From: Lachnospiraceae bacterium UBA7086
GTDB taxonomy: Bacteria; Bacillota; Clostridia; Lachnospirales; Lachnospiraceae
Direction of reading: 5' to 3'
DNA: 6,591 bases
Assembly: GCA_002492525.1 (NCBI GenBank)
Contig: DKZA01000019.1
Location: forward strand, 6,717-13,307
In this document: positions 1 through 6,429 of the stretch, piece by piece
Layout: every line of letters begins with the position of its first letter
How positions within the stretch are numbered: the first letter of the stretch is position 1
Program-made: the position numbers and the translations under genes
The notes under the pieces: model-generated
The model's input: the letters and a program-made list of their open reading frames with translations, nothing else
Database searches by the model: none
Told to the model about the DNA's origin: nothing

Positions 1-5
1 CTCGC

Positions 6-34
6 AAAGTTAATTTGCGAAGCAAATTAACTTT
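6..34. repeat. Perfect 13-bp inverted repeat with GAA loop
   Basis: The arms AAAGTTAATTTGC (6-18) and GCAAATTAACTTT (22-34) are exact reverse complements separated by GAA, so the RNA would form a 13-bp stem closed by a tight triloop. Only a short T run follows (32-35), so on its own it is a weak intrinsic terminator. It stands 11 bp before a stronger terminator on the same strand. It may be the first of a tandem terminator pair, or a 3'-end stabilising hairpin for a gene to the left of the window. The structure is seen directly; the role is inferred. Confidence 0.6.
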
Positions 35-45
35 TATGCAAAGAT

Positions 46-82
46 GGGAAAATGATAAAAAACTTATCATTTTCCCTTTTTT
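46..82 (+). terminator. Factor-independent terminator of an upstream gene
   Basis: The arms GGGAAAATGATAA (46-58) and TTATCATTTTCCC (64-76) pair perfectly over 13 bp around a 5-nt loop. Six T residues follow immediately (77-82). This is the classical layout of an intrinsic terminator reading rightward. No reading frame in the window precedes it, so it probably ends a transcript entering from the left. It also lies just before the ohyA promoter and would insulate that gene. Confidence 0.8.
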
Positions 83-87
83 GTAAA

Positions 88-116
88 TTGGAAGTGCTGA
101 TAAGAATGTTTATGAT
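88..116 (+). promoter_or_regulatory. Sigma-A-like promoter for ohyA
   Basis: A -35-like TTGGAA (88-93) is followed by a 17-bp spacer and a -10-like TATGAT (111-116). This matches 4/6 and 5/6 of the vegetative consensus at the ideal spacing. Transcription would begin near 123, giving a leader of about 40 nt that contains the ohyA ribosome binding site. The promoter sits directly after the T tract of the preceding terminator, which supports ohyA as an independent unit. No operator-like repeat was recognised around it. Confidence 0.6.
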
Positions 117-144
117 AGCCATAATGAGTGAACAATAAACTAGT

Positions 145-155
145 AAGAAAGGTGG
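145..155 (+). promoter_or_regulatory. Ribosome binding site that fixes the ohyA start
   Basis: AAGAAAGGTGG differs by one base from the full anti-Shine-Dalgarno complement AAGAAAGGAGG. It ends 8 nt before the ATG at 164. The longer in-frame GTG at 128 would begin upstream of this site, only a few bases after the predicted transcription start and without its own site. The ATG at 164 is therefore the preferred start. Confidence 0.8.
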
Positions 156-163
156 AATACATT

Positions 164-2131
164 ATGGCAAACAAGAAAAGTGTTGGATTAGGAGTAGCGG
201 CAGTAGCGGCAGCAGGTGCGGGCGCAGCACTGGCGGTAAAGAATCATAAGCAGGCCGGAGGGGAAAGAACAGCAAAGAAGACGGCCTATACGGATCTGGA
301 CTATCGCAATACGGAACTAGGCAGATTTGATAAGAACAGCAAGGGTATCTATTATACCAACGGCAACTACGAAGCCTTTGCAAGACCTAAGAAGCCGGAA
401 GGCGTAGACGAGAAAAACGCCTATATCGTAGGCAGCGGCCTGGCGTCTCTGGCAGCGGCATGTTTCCTGGTACGTGACGGACAGATGCCTGGCAGCCACA
501 TTCACATTTTAGAGGCTATGGACATTGCCGGAGGTGCCTGCGACGGTATCTATGATGCTACCAGAGGGTATGTGATGCGGGGCGGCAGAGAGATGGAGAA
601 TCATTTTGAGTGCTTATGGGATCTGTTCCGCAGTATTCCTTCCATAGAGACACCTGGCGTGTCCGTGTTAGATGAGTACTACTGGCTGAACAAAGAAGAC
701 CCCAACTATTCTCTGTGCCGGGCAACCAAGAATCGGGGAGAGGATGCCCATACGGACGGTCGATTTAACTTAAGCCAGAAGGGCTGTATGGAGATTATGA
801 AACTGTTTATGACCAAGGATGAGGATCTCTATGATAAGACCATCGAGGATGTGTTTGACGAGGAAGTGTTTGATTCCACATTCTGGCTGTACTGGCGTAC
901 CATGTTTGCTTTTGAGAACTGGCACAGCGCCTTGGAAATGAAACTTTATTTCCAAAGATTCATCCATCATATTGCAGGTCTGCCGGATTTCAGTGCCCTG
1001 AAATTTACCAAGTATAATCAGTATGATTCCCTGATTCTTCCTATGCAGAAGTATCTTGAGGAGGCTGGTGTGGACTTCCAGTTTAACACGGAAGTGACCA
1101 ATGTAATCTTTGGATTTGAGAAAGATAAGAAAATTGCCAAGGCCATCGAGTGTAAGGTCAAAGGCGTGGAAAAAGGTATTATGTTAACCGAGAATGATCT
1201 GGTGTTTGTGACCAACGGAAGCTGTACGGAAGGAACCATCTACGGCGATCAGAATCATGCTCCCAACGGCGATGCGGAAGTACGCACCAGCGGCTGTTGG
1301 AGTCTTTGGAAAAATATTGCGAAGCAGAATCCTTCCTTTGGGCGTCCGGAGAAATTCTGTTCCGATGTGGCGAAAACAAACTGGGAGTCTGCTACCATTA
1401 CCACACTGGATGACAAGATTCTTCCCTATATCGAGAATATCTGTAAGCGCGATCCCAAGAGCGGCAGAGTGGTTACCGGCGGTATCGTAAGCTGTCAGGA
1501 TTCGGCATGGCTTCTTAGCTGGACCATCAACAGACAGGGACAGTTTAAGAATCAGGATAAAGATCAGGTTTGTGTATGGGTGTATGGACTCTTTACGGAT
1601 GTGCCGGGTGATTATGTGAAGAAACCTATGAAAGAGTGTACCGGTAAGGAAATTACGGAAGAATGGCTTTATCATTTGGGTGTGCCGGAAGAGCAGATTG
1701 AGGAATTGGCGGAGCACAGCGCAGTCAGTGTGCCTACCATGATGCCTTATATCACTGCTTTCTTTATGCCCAGGACTGCCGGTGACCGTCCGGACGTGAT
1801 TCCCGATGGCTGTGTGAACTTCGCGTTCTTAGGACAGTTTGCCCAGACGCCCAGAGACACCGTCTTTACCACCGAGTATTCTGTGAGGACAGCCATGGAG
1901 GCTGTGTATGGACTGTTAGGTGTGGATCGCGGCGTGCCGGAGGTGTGGGGCAGTGTCTACGATATCAGGGAGTTATTGTCAAGCAGTGTGAAGCTGATGG
2001 ATGGCAAGTCACCGCTGGAGATTAACTTAGGGCCCCTGAATCCTATGAAGAAGCTTCTGCTTCATTTTATCAGCGGCACGGCTATTGAAAAGGTAATGCG
2101 TGATCAGGGTGTAATAAAGAAGGGGATGTAA
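164..2131 (+). CDS. ohyA: Oleate hydratase (MCRA family) with N-terminal hydrophobic extension
   Basis: This 655-residue protein matches FAD-dependent oleate hydratases (myosin-cross-reactive antigen family). These add water to the cis-9 double bond of unsaturated fatty acids such as oleate to give 10-hydroxy acids, and are linked to detoxification of host or dietary fatty acids. Visible hallmarks are the dinucleotide-binding segment IVGSGLASLAAA (88-99), RGGREMENHFE (139-149), LPDFSALKFTKYNQY (273-287), CKRDP (427-431) and DTVFTTEYSVRTAMEAVY (565-582). Aligned from memory with Staphylococcus aureus OhyA, the catalytic E82 and Y201 correspond to E143 and Y262 here, at a constant offset of 61, so the enzyme should be active. 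The extra 61 N-terminal residues include a hydrophobic Ala/Gly-rich stretch (about 6-25) between lysines, which could be a membrane anchor. The gene has its own promoter, stands alone, and converges on glnA. Family assignment is very secure; the function of the extension is inferred. Confidence 0.96.
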   Translation: MANKKSVGLGVAAVAAAGAGAALAVKNHKQAGGERTAKKTAYTDLDYRNTELGRFDKNSKGIYYTNGNYEAFARPKKPEGVDEKNAYIVGSGLASLAAACFLVRDGQMPGSHIHILEAMDIAGGACDGIYDATRGYVMRGGREMENHFECLWDLFRSIPSIETPGVSVLDEYYWLNKEDPNYSLCRATKNRGEDAHTDGRFNLSQKGCMEIMKLFMTKDEDLYDKTIEDVFDEEVFDSTFWLYWRTMFAFENWHSALEMKLYFQRFIHHIAGLPDFSALKFTKYNQYDSLILPMQKYLEEAGVDFQFNTEVTNVIFGFEKDKKIAKAIECKVKGVEKGIMLTENDLVFVTNGSCTEGTIYGDQNHAPNGDAEVRTSGCWSLWKNIAKQNPSFGRPEKFCSDVAKTNWESATITTLDDKILPYIENICKRDPKSGRVVTGGIVSCQDSAWLLSWTINRQGQFKNQDKDQVCVWVYGLFTDVPGDYVKKPMKECTGKEITEEWLYHLGVPEEQIEELAEHSAVSVPTMMPYITAFFMPRTAGDRPDVIPDGCVNFAFLGQFAQTPRDTVFTTEYSVRTAMEAVYGLLGVDRGVPEVWGSVYDIRELLSSSVKLMDGKSPLEINLGPLNPMKKLLLHFISGTAIEKVMRDQGVIKKGM

Positions 2132-2171
2132 TAGATAAACTATACCATAATAGTAGAGTTTAAGATTCGAG

Positions 2172-2206
2172 AAAACAGGCGACACATAAATGTGCCGCCT
2201 GTTTTT
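2172..2206. terminator. Bidirectional terminator between convergent ohyA and glnA
   Basis: The left arm, starting AAAACAGGCG (2172-2181), pairs with the right arm, ending CGCCTGTTTT (2196-2205). One A-C mismatch follows (2182/2195), then CACA/TGTG around a TAAA loop. The A-rich left flank and T-rich right flank give a U tract on both strands: TTTTT at 2202-2206 for the forward transcript and TTTT for the reverse. It begins 40 bp after the ohyA stop and lies 6 bp beyond the glnA stop, so it most likely ends both genes. Confidence 0.85.
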
Positions 2207-2212
2207 GGAAAA

Positions 2213-3646
2213 TTAGAGGTCATAATACATCATAAACTCTGCCGGCGTAGGTATCTCTCCGGCCTGTTTTGCCTCAGCGCGTTTGCGGGCAATCCATACA
2301 TCAATAAGACGCTCCGGGAAGACACCGTCTTTGGTCAGATAGTCGTGATCTTTCTCCAGGGCATCCAGGGCTTCCTCCAGGGATTTCGGCAGACCTTTGA
2401 TTTTCTTCTGCTCTTCCGCTGAGAGGGTGTAGAGATTGAAATCGTAAGGACCCCAGCCGTTTGCGGCAGGGTCGATTTTTTTCTCGATACCGTCTAAGCC
2501 GGCCATCAGGATAGCGGCATAAGCATAGTAAGGATTTGCGGTAGCGTCAGGATTTCTAAGCTCGAATCTCTTGGTCTCAGGAGATTTTGCGTAAGCAGGA
2601 ATCCGAATGACAGCACTGCGGTTAGAAGTTGCATAGCCGATAGTAACAGGAGCCTCATATCCAGGTACCAGACGCTTAAAGGAGTTGGTGGATGGGTTCG
2701 TGAAAGCACACAGGGATGCAATGTGGGACAACAGCCCGCCGATAAAGTAGTGGGCAGTCTGACTTAAACCGGAATATCCGTTCTCATCATAGAAGACAGG
2801 TTTTCCCTCCTTAGTGAGCAGCATATGTACATGGAGACCGCTTCCGGCTTCCTGATAGATGGGCTTTGGCAGGAAAGTGGCAGTCATGCCTTCCCGTGCG
2901 GCCATGTTCTTGATAATATATTTGACAATCATGGTGTTGTCCGCCATGGTGGGCATGTCGGCAAGCTCTACTTCGATTTCCATCTGGCCGGGGCCGCCTA
3001 CTTCGTGGTGATGATATTTGACTTTGATGCCCCAGTCTTCCATTTCCATACAGATGCGGCTTCTCAAGTCATAGCCGACATCCTGGGGTGCGGCAATATG
3101 GTAGCCTCCATGGGTAACTTCATAACCGTTGTTGCCGGGGGTATCCAGACGGCAGTTCCATTCGGCCTGTCTGGTGTCAATCTGATAAGCGCATTGTCTG
3201 GGGGAAACTTCATAGCGGGCGGAATCGAAAAGATAGAACTCAAATTCCGGCCCAATGATCATGTTATCTGCGATACCTGTTTTTTTCATATAGTCCATGG
3301 CCCGCAGACTTACGTTCTTTGGATACTGATCAAAGGGAGTGTTCTCTCCTTTGCCGATGACGCACACATTGCCGCACATGGTTAATGTGGGAACCTGTGC
3401 AAAAGGATCTACATAGGCGGTATCCGGATCAGGTAAGAATACCATATCGCTTTTTTCGATGGGAGCGTACCCATAGTTGGAACCATCGAAGCCGATTCCG
3501 TAGACGAAGACATTATCATCAAACCGCTCCACCGGTATGGTGATGTGACGCCAGCGTCCGTCAATATCCGTCATTTTGAAGTCGATCATACGGATTTGTT
3601 TTTCTTCACATAGTTTTCTGATTGCAGCACTTTTGTCCATAAACAT
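2213..3646 (-). CDS. glnA: Type I glutamine synthetase
   Basis: The 477-residue cytoplasmic enzyme makes glutamine from glutamate, ammonia and ATP, the main entry point for ammonium. The complete GSI fold is visible: the DGS loop (54-56), metal ligands in GPEFEFYLFD (E134, E136), HHHEVGGPGQMEIEV (E215, E223) and GSGLHVHM (H272), the glutamate flap NSFKRLVPGYEAP (E331), NRSAVIRIP (342-350) and RFELRNPD (E362, R364). These align with E. coli E129, E131, E212, E220, H269, E327, E357 and R359. The C-terminal part resembles the longer GSI-beta type; NLYTLSAEE puts Y406 at the position of the E. coli adenylylated tyrosine, but the flanking residues differ and nothing here shows that it is modified. 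Two starts fit the leader: ATG at 3646 (GGGAG, 5-nt spacing) or ATG at 3640 (AAGGA, 6-nt spacing). The gene follows a PII-like gene by 104 bp and has a likely promoter of its own. Confidence 0.96.
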   Translation of the reverse strand: MFMDKSAAIRKLCEEKQIRMIDFKMTDIDGRWRHITIPVERFDDNVFVYGIGFDGSNYGYAPIEKSDMVFLPDPDTAYVDPFAQVPTLTMCGNVCVIGKGENTPFDQYPKNVSLRAMDYMKKTGIADNMIIGPEFEFYLFDSARYEVSPRQCAYQIDTRQAEWNCRLDTPGNNGYEVTHGGYHIAAPQDVGYDLRSRICMEMEDWGIKVKYHHHEVGGPGQMEIEVELADMPTMADNTMIVKYIIKNMAAREGMTATFLPKPIYQEAGSGLHVHMLLTKEGKPVFYDENGYSGLSQTAHYFIGGLLSHIASLCAFTNPSTNSFKRLVPGYEAPVTIGYATSNRSAVIRIPAYAKSPETKRFELRNPDATANPYYAYAAILMAGLDGIEKKIDPAANGWGPYDFNLYTLSAEEQKKIKGLPKSLEEALDALEKDHDYLTKDGVFPERLIDVWIARKRAEAKQAGEIPTPAEFMMYYDL

Positions 3647-3682
3647 TCCTTCTCCCTTTTCGGATTTTGTATATATGCTATC

Positions 3683-3691
3683 AGTATACCA
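3683..3691 (-). promoter_or_regulatory. Extended -10 promoter for glnA
   Basis: Read on the reverse strand, this is TGGTATACT: a TATACT -10 box (3688-3683) preceded by the TGn extension (3691-3689). No good -35 hexamer lies 16-18 bp upstream, as is common for extended -10 promoters. Transcription would start near 3676 and give a leader of about 30 nt carrying the GGGAGAAGGA ribosome binding site (3656-3647). No riboswitch or attenuator hairpin fits in so short a leader. The missing -35 suggests possible activator dependence. Confidence 0.5.
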
Positions 3692-3727
3692 TACAGAAGG
3701 GACATGCGCATTATTTTTATATAACTT

Positions 3728-3747
3728 CTGCTTTGTACTGCTTTGTA
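3728..3747. repeat. Perfect 10-bp tandem repeat upstream of glnA
   Basis: CTGCTTTGTA occurs twice head to tail (3728-3737 and 3738-3747), reading TACAAAGCAG twice on the glnA strand. The 10-bp period is close to one helical turn, so a protein could contact both copies on one face of the DNA. The repeat lies about 40 bp upstream of the predicted glnA -10 box, roughly -52 to -71 from the start site, and just after the stop codon of the PII-like gene. It does not match the TnrA/GlnR palindrome. The repeat is seen directly; a regulatory role is inferred. Confidence 0.45.
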
Positions 3748-3750
3748 TCC

Positions 3751-4431
3751 TTAATTATCTTCCATCAGCCGCAGGCCGGCCGTGTCTGTGACGGGCAGGG
3801 AGAAGACGATGGATTTTGCCTTGGACTGCAGGCCGGCCTGTTCCATGACGGCTTTCATGATGTCGTTCTTCTGTTCTTTTTTGGCTACGATGAAAATGAT
3901 TTCTTTTTCAGAAGCCAAAGAGACGCCCATAAATCGTTCAGCCTGTTCCATGCCGGTACCTTTGGCATGGATGACGGTTCCGCCATAAGCGCCTGCGCTT
4001 CTGGCAGCGTCCATAGCCAGTTCCGTATATCCCTGATTGGCAATTACCACGATAAGTTCATAGACTGTATCTTTCAAAACAGATTCCTCCTCTTTCTGGA
4101 AGTCTTGATTTCCGCTCAAAAACTGCAATGTCTTTTTGCCGCCGATGCTGCTTAGGGGGACAACAAAGGCAATTCCCTCGCCGGGGGCGTCTATCTGAAG
4201 CTTTTGCCGGAGGTGTTTTTTGGCATCCTTCCAGGCATCTTCTTCAAGTACATGAAACATGACCGCTTTTTCCGTGGACTCGAGCCCAAGATAATCCAGG
4301 ATGTCCCCGGAAGCGGTTCCGGCGCCTAAGGTGACAAACATAACCTGTAATTGTTCTTCCTGATAAAGACGAAAATATTTTTTAAACTGTTTTCTGCTGA
4401 CAATGGTTGTCATCATGCACAATTTTCCCAT
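3751..4431 (-). CDS. Tandem double PII-like signalling protein
   Basis: This 226-residue soluble protein appears to hold two PII-like (ferredoxin-like) domains in one chain. The second (about 123-220) is clearer: strand YELIVVIANQ, a helix over 135-147, GTVIHAKG and a loop to about 173, strand EIIFIVAKKE, a helix over 188-199, and the typical final strand SIVFSLPVTDTAGL. The first (about 7-98) follows the same order: TTIVS, a helix over 13-28, VMFVTLGAG, KAVMFHVL, a helix over 64-79, and GIAFVVPLSSIGG. A canonical GlnB T-loop with its uridylylated tyrosine is not seen, so this is a divergent PII relative. The start at 4431 is supported by GAGG 9 nt upstream. The gene begins 24 bp after a DUF1538 membrane protein and almost certainly shares its transcript. 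PII proteins bind ATP, ADP or similar effectors and often gate a neighbouring transporter; that role is inferred here. Confidence 0.85.
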   Translation of the reverse strand: MGKLCMMTTIVSRKQFKKYFRLYQEEQLQVMFVTLGAGTASGDILDYLGLESTEKAVMFHVLEEDAWKDAKKHLRQKLQIDAPGEGIAFVVPLSSIGGKKTLQFLSGNQDFQKEEESVLKDTVYELIVVIANQGYTELAMDAARSAGAYGGTVIHAKGTGMEQAERFMGVSLASEKEIIFIVAKKEQKNDIMKAVMEQAGLQSKAKSIVFSLPVTDTAGLRLMEDN

Positions 4432-4455
4432 ACATTGCTACCTCTTCTAAATGTA

Positions 4456-5985
4456 TTATAATTCAATAATATCCATATCTCCATAGCGGTCGATTGATAC
4501 ATATCCGCCGGCTTCTTTGGAAAGGCGGCTTTCTTTGATGCGATAGATCAGTCCGAGAGACTGGATGGTGATCAGGGGCGTCATGGCAACCATAGCGACC
4601 ACGCCGAAGGCGTCAGTAATGATATTGCCGCCCACCGCATTGCAGGCACCCATGGCAAAAGGCAGAAGAAAGGTCGCCGTCATGGGACCGGATGCCACGC
4701 CGCCGGAGTCAAAGGCAATGGCGGTAAATATTTTTGGCACAAAAAAGGTTAAGAGCAGGGCCACGGCGTAACCTGGTACAATGAACCATGTAATAGGAAC
4801 ACCCGTAAGCACCCGGGTCATAGCCAGACCGATGGAAGTTGCGACACCCACGGAGAGGCTGATTTCCATGGCTTTGGCGGAAATGGCGCCGGAGGTGATT
4901 TCCTCCACCTGTTTGGTGAGGACGAATACGGCCGGCTCCGCCTGGACAATAAAGTAACCTATGACCATGCCGATGGGGATGATGATCCAGGCATAGGGCA
5001 GTCCGGCAATGATCTGCCCCAGATAGTTACCAGCGGGCATAAAGCCTACGTTCACACCGGTCAGGAACAGAACCAGTCCCACATAGGTATAAATAAGACC
5101 AATCAATATTTTAATCAGTGTCTTTTTCTTGATATCCCGTGAGATTAACTGAAATACACCAAAAAATAAAACAATGGGCAGAACTGAGACAGCCATTTCA
5201 CGCAGGTAGACCGGAATCTCACCGGCAAATAAACGGCCCAGGGCAACAGAATCTGAGATTTTCGGTATGGCCTCAGACAGATATTCTGTGGAGTCCGGGT
5301 GATAGATCATGGCCAGAATCAGCACAGCAATAATGGGTCCCACGGAACAAAGGGATACCAGACCAAAGCTGTCTTCTGCCGCATGTCTGTCGTTTCGGAT
5401 GGCGGAGATACCTACACCGAAGGCCATGATGAAAGGAACCGTCATGGGACCTGTGGTCACGCCGCCCGAGTCAAAAGCAACCGCCAGAAAGTCTTTGGGT
5501 ACAAAAAATGCCAGGATAAAGGCAATCATATAAAAGCAGAGTAATAAAGGGGCCAACGGGATACGCAGCAGCATACGAAGCAGCGCAAACACCAGAAAAA
5601 GGCCCACACCTGTTGCCACGGCCAGGATTAATACCAGGTTGGGTATGGAGGCAACCTGCTGTGCCAGTACCTGAAGATCCGGTTCGGAGATGGTGATGAC
5701 AAATCCCAACAGGAAACTGATCAGGATCATGGCAGGCAGACTTTTGGTCTTGGTCATGGTGGTACCCACCCGTTCACCCATACGTGTCATGGCCATTTCC
5801 GCGCCGATGGAAAAGAATAACATGCCCACGATCAACATGACTGCCCCAATCAGAAATTCCATCAGAATATCCGGGGAAATAGGGGCAATGGTAAAACTTA
5901 AGAGCAGTACGATCAGAATGATAGGGAGTACTGCACGCAGCGTCTCGTTGGATTTTTCTATGAGTCTGGAACGATTTTTAAACAA
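4456..5985 (-). CDS. Internally duplicated DUF1538 membrane protein (putative transporter)
   Basis: The 509-residue protein has about 12-14 hydrophobic segments and matches the DUF1538 family. It is a tandem duplication. GMLFFSIGAEMAMTRMG (54-70) aligns with GLVLFLTGVNVGFMPAG (303-319), ISEPD (99-103) with QAEPA (348-352), and AFDSGGVTTGPMT (170-182) with AFDSGGVASGPMT (424-436). The paired acidic residues (E101/E350, D172/D426) lie within membrane regions and are candidate ion or proton sites. A hydrophilic tail (483-509, acidic at its very end) could contact a cytoplasmic partner. Translation must start at TTG 5985: an in-frame stop lies just upstream and no ATG follows for many codons. AGAAAGGTG (6004-5996) lies 10 nt before it. 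From memory, the two-gene UmpAB system of Halomonas, a DUF1538 family member, was reported as a Na+(Li+,K+)/H+ antiporter; here the two units would be fused. Family assignment is secure, the substrate unknown. Confidence 0.88.
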   Translation of the reverse strand: MFKNRSRLIEKSNETLRAVLPIILIVLLLSFTIAPISPDILMEFLIGAVMLIVGMLFFSIGAEMAMTRMGERVGTTMTKTKSLPAMILISFLLGFVITISEPDLQVLAQQVASIPNLVLILAVATGVGLFLVFALLRMLLRIPLAPLLLCFYMIAFILAFFVPKDFLAVAFDSGGVTTGPMTVPFIMAFGVGISAIRNDRHAAEDSFGLVSLCSVGPIIAVLILAMIYHPDSTEYLSEAIPKISDSVALGRLFAGEIPVYLREMAVSVLPIVLFFGVFQLISRDIKKKTLIKILIGLIYTYVGLVLFLTGVNVGFMPAGNYLGQIIAGLPYAWIIIPIGMVIGYFIVQAEPAVFVLTKQVEEITSGAISAKAMEISLSVGVATSIGLAMTRVLTGVPITWFIVPGYAVALLLTFFVPKIFTAIAFDSGGVASGPMTATFLLPFAMGACNAVGGNIITDAFGVVAMVAMTPLITIQSLGLIYRIKESRLSKEAGGYVSIDRYGDMDIIEL

Positions 5986-6031
5986 GGGTGCTCAACACCT
6001 TTCTATGTAAGATTTATGAGTTGCTATATTT

Positions 6032-6412
6032 TTACGCCTGTTTTTTTCCCTTTGTTGAAAAGTACTTTAATAATGTGGTTATAATGCCCAAACCGCAAAC
6101 CAGGAAAAACCCGATTTTCAATATCTCCCGGGACACCAGAATAGTTTCCGCATCATCGGAAATGTATCTATAATATAGATATCCGTCAAAATAAAGCCCC
6201 AGAACTGTTGAAATCAATAAATGAACCTGCAGCATAAGAACTGTCTGCCATTTTTGGCTGTGTTGATAATTAAAGCAGGATAAGCCCAGCTGAAACACAG
6301 GTAAAGTAAGATCCGTTATAGCGCCGCCGCTGAACCCGACAACACAAATCAATAAAATCAGATAATTTAATAAAATATATAAGTATATTTTCCCGCGTCC
6401 TGATACTTTCAT
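6032..6412 (-). CDS. Small four-helix membrane protein, unknown function
   Basis: I do not recognise this 126-residue protein. It has four likely membrane segments at roughly 10-28, 33-47, 57-79 and 95-117, a short basic N-terminus (KVSGRGK) and a lysine-rich C-terminus (STKGKKQA), which suggests both ends are cytoplasmic by the positive-inside rule. A hydrophilic stretch with SDDAET (85-90) separates helices 3 and 4. It ends 46 bp before the DUF1538 gene on the same strand, so co-transcription is likely. The start at ATG 6412 has AGGAG (6429-6425) 12 nt upstream, which is longer than usual, and no closer in-frame start exists. It could be an accessory subunit of the DUF1538 transporter, or unrelated. 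The coding call rests on frame length, coherent membrane topology and position. Confidence 0.65.
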   Translation of the reverse strand: MKVSGRGKIYLYILLNYLILLICVVGFSGGAITDLTLPVFQLGLSCFNYQHSQKWQTVLMLQVHLLISTVLGLYFDGYLYYRYISDDAETILVSREILKIGFFLVCGLGIITTLLKYFSTKGKKQA

Positions 6413-6429
6413 AAGTAGCTTTAACTCCT

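Noticed and set aside
128..163. GTG start at 128 extending oleate hydratase by 12 residues
   Set aside because: It has no ribosome binding site and sits a few bases after the predicted transcription start, whereas ATG 164 has a near-perfect site 8 nt upstream.
1184..1717. 177-residue reverse open frame inside ohyA
   Set aside because: It is antisense to conserved oleate hydratase motifs and has no independent support.
2825..3385. 186-residue forward open frame inside glnA
   Set aside because: It is antisense to highly conserved glutamine synthetase sequence, has no recognisable domain or ribosome binding site, and is best explained as a shadow of glnA codon use.
3703..3712. Short palindrome ATGCGCAT before glnA as a terminator of the PII-like gene
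   Set aside because: It is a loopless 8-bp palindrome that cannot form a stable hairpin. No terminator was found between the PII-like gene and glnA, so readthrough is possible.
3771..3838. Repeated GCAGGCCGGCC (3771-3781 and 3828-3838)
   Set aside because: Both copies encode Ala-Gly-Leu with the same codons within the PII-like gene. The 11-bp match is explained by coding and codon bias, and no longer repeat surrounds it.
3667..4155. 162-residue forward open frame across the glnA promoter and PII-like gene
   Set aside because: It is antisense to the PII-like coding region, and its start lies in the glnA promoter with no ribosome binding site.
4677..5477. Similar DNA around the two GGVxxGPMT loops as a possible recombination repeat
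   Set aside because: The DNA similarity follows protein-level internal duplication with many synonymous differences, so it is an old duplication, not a recent repeat.
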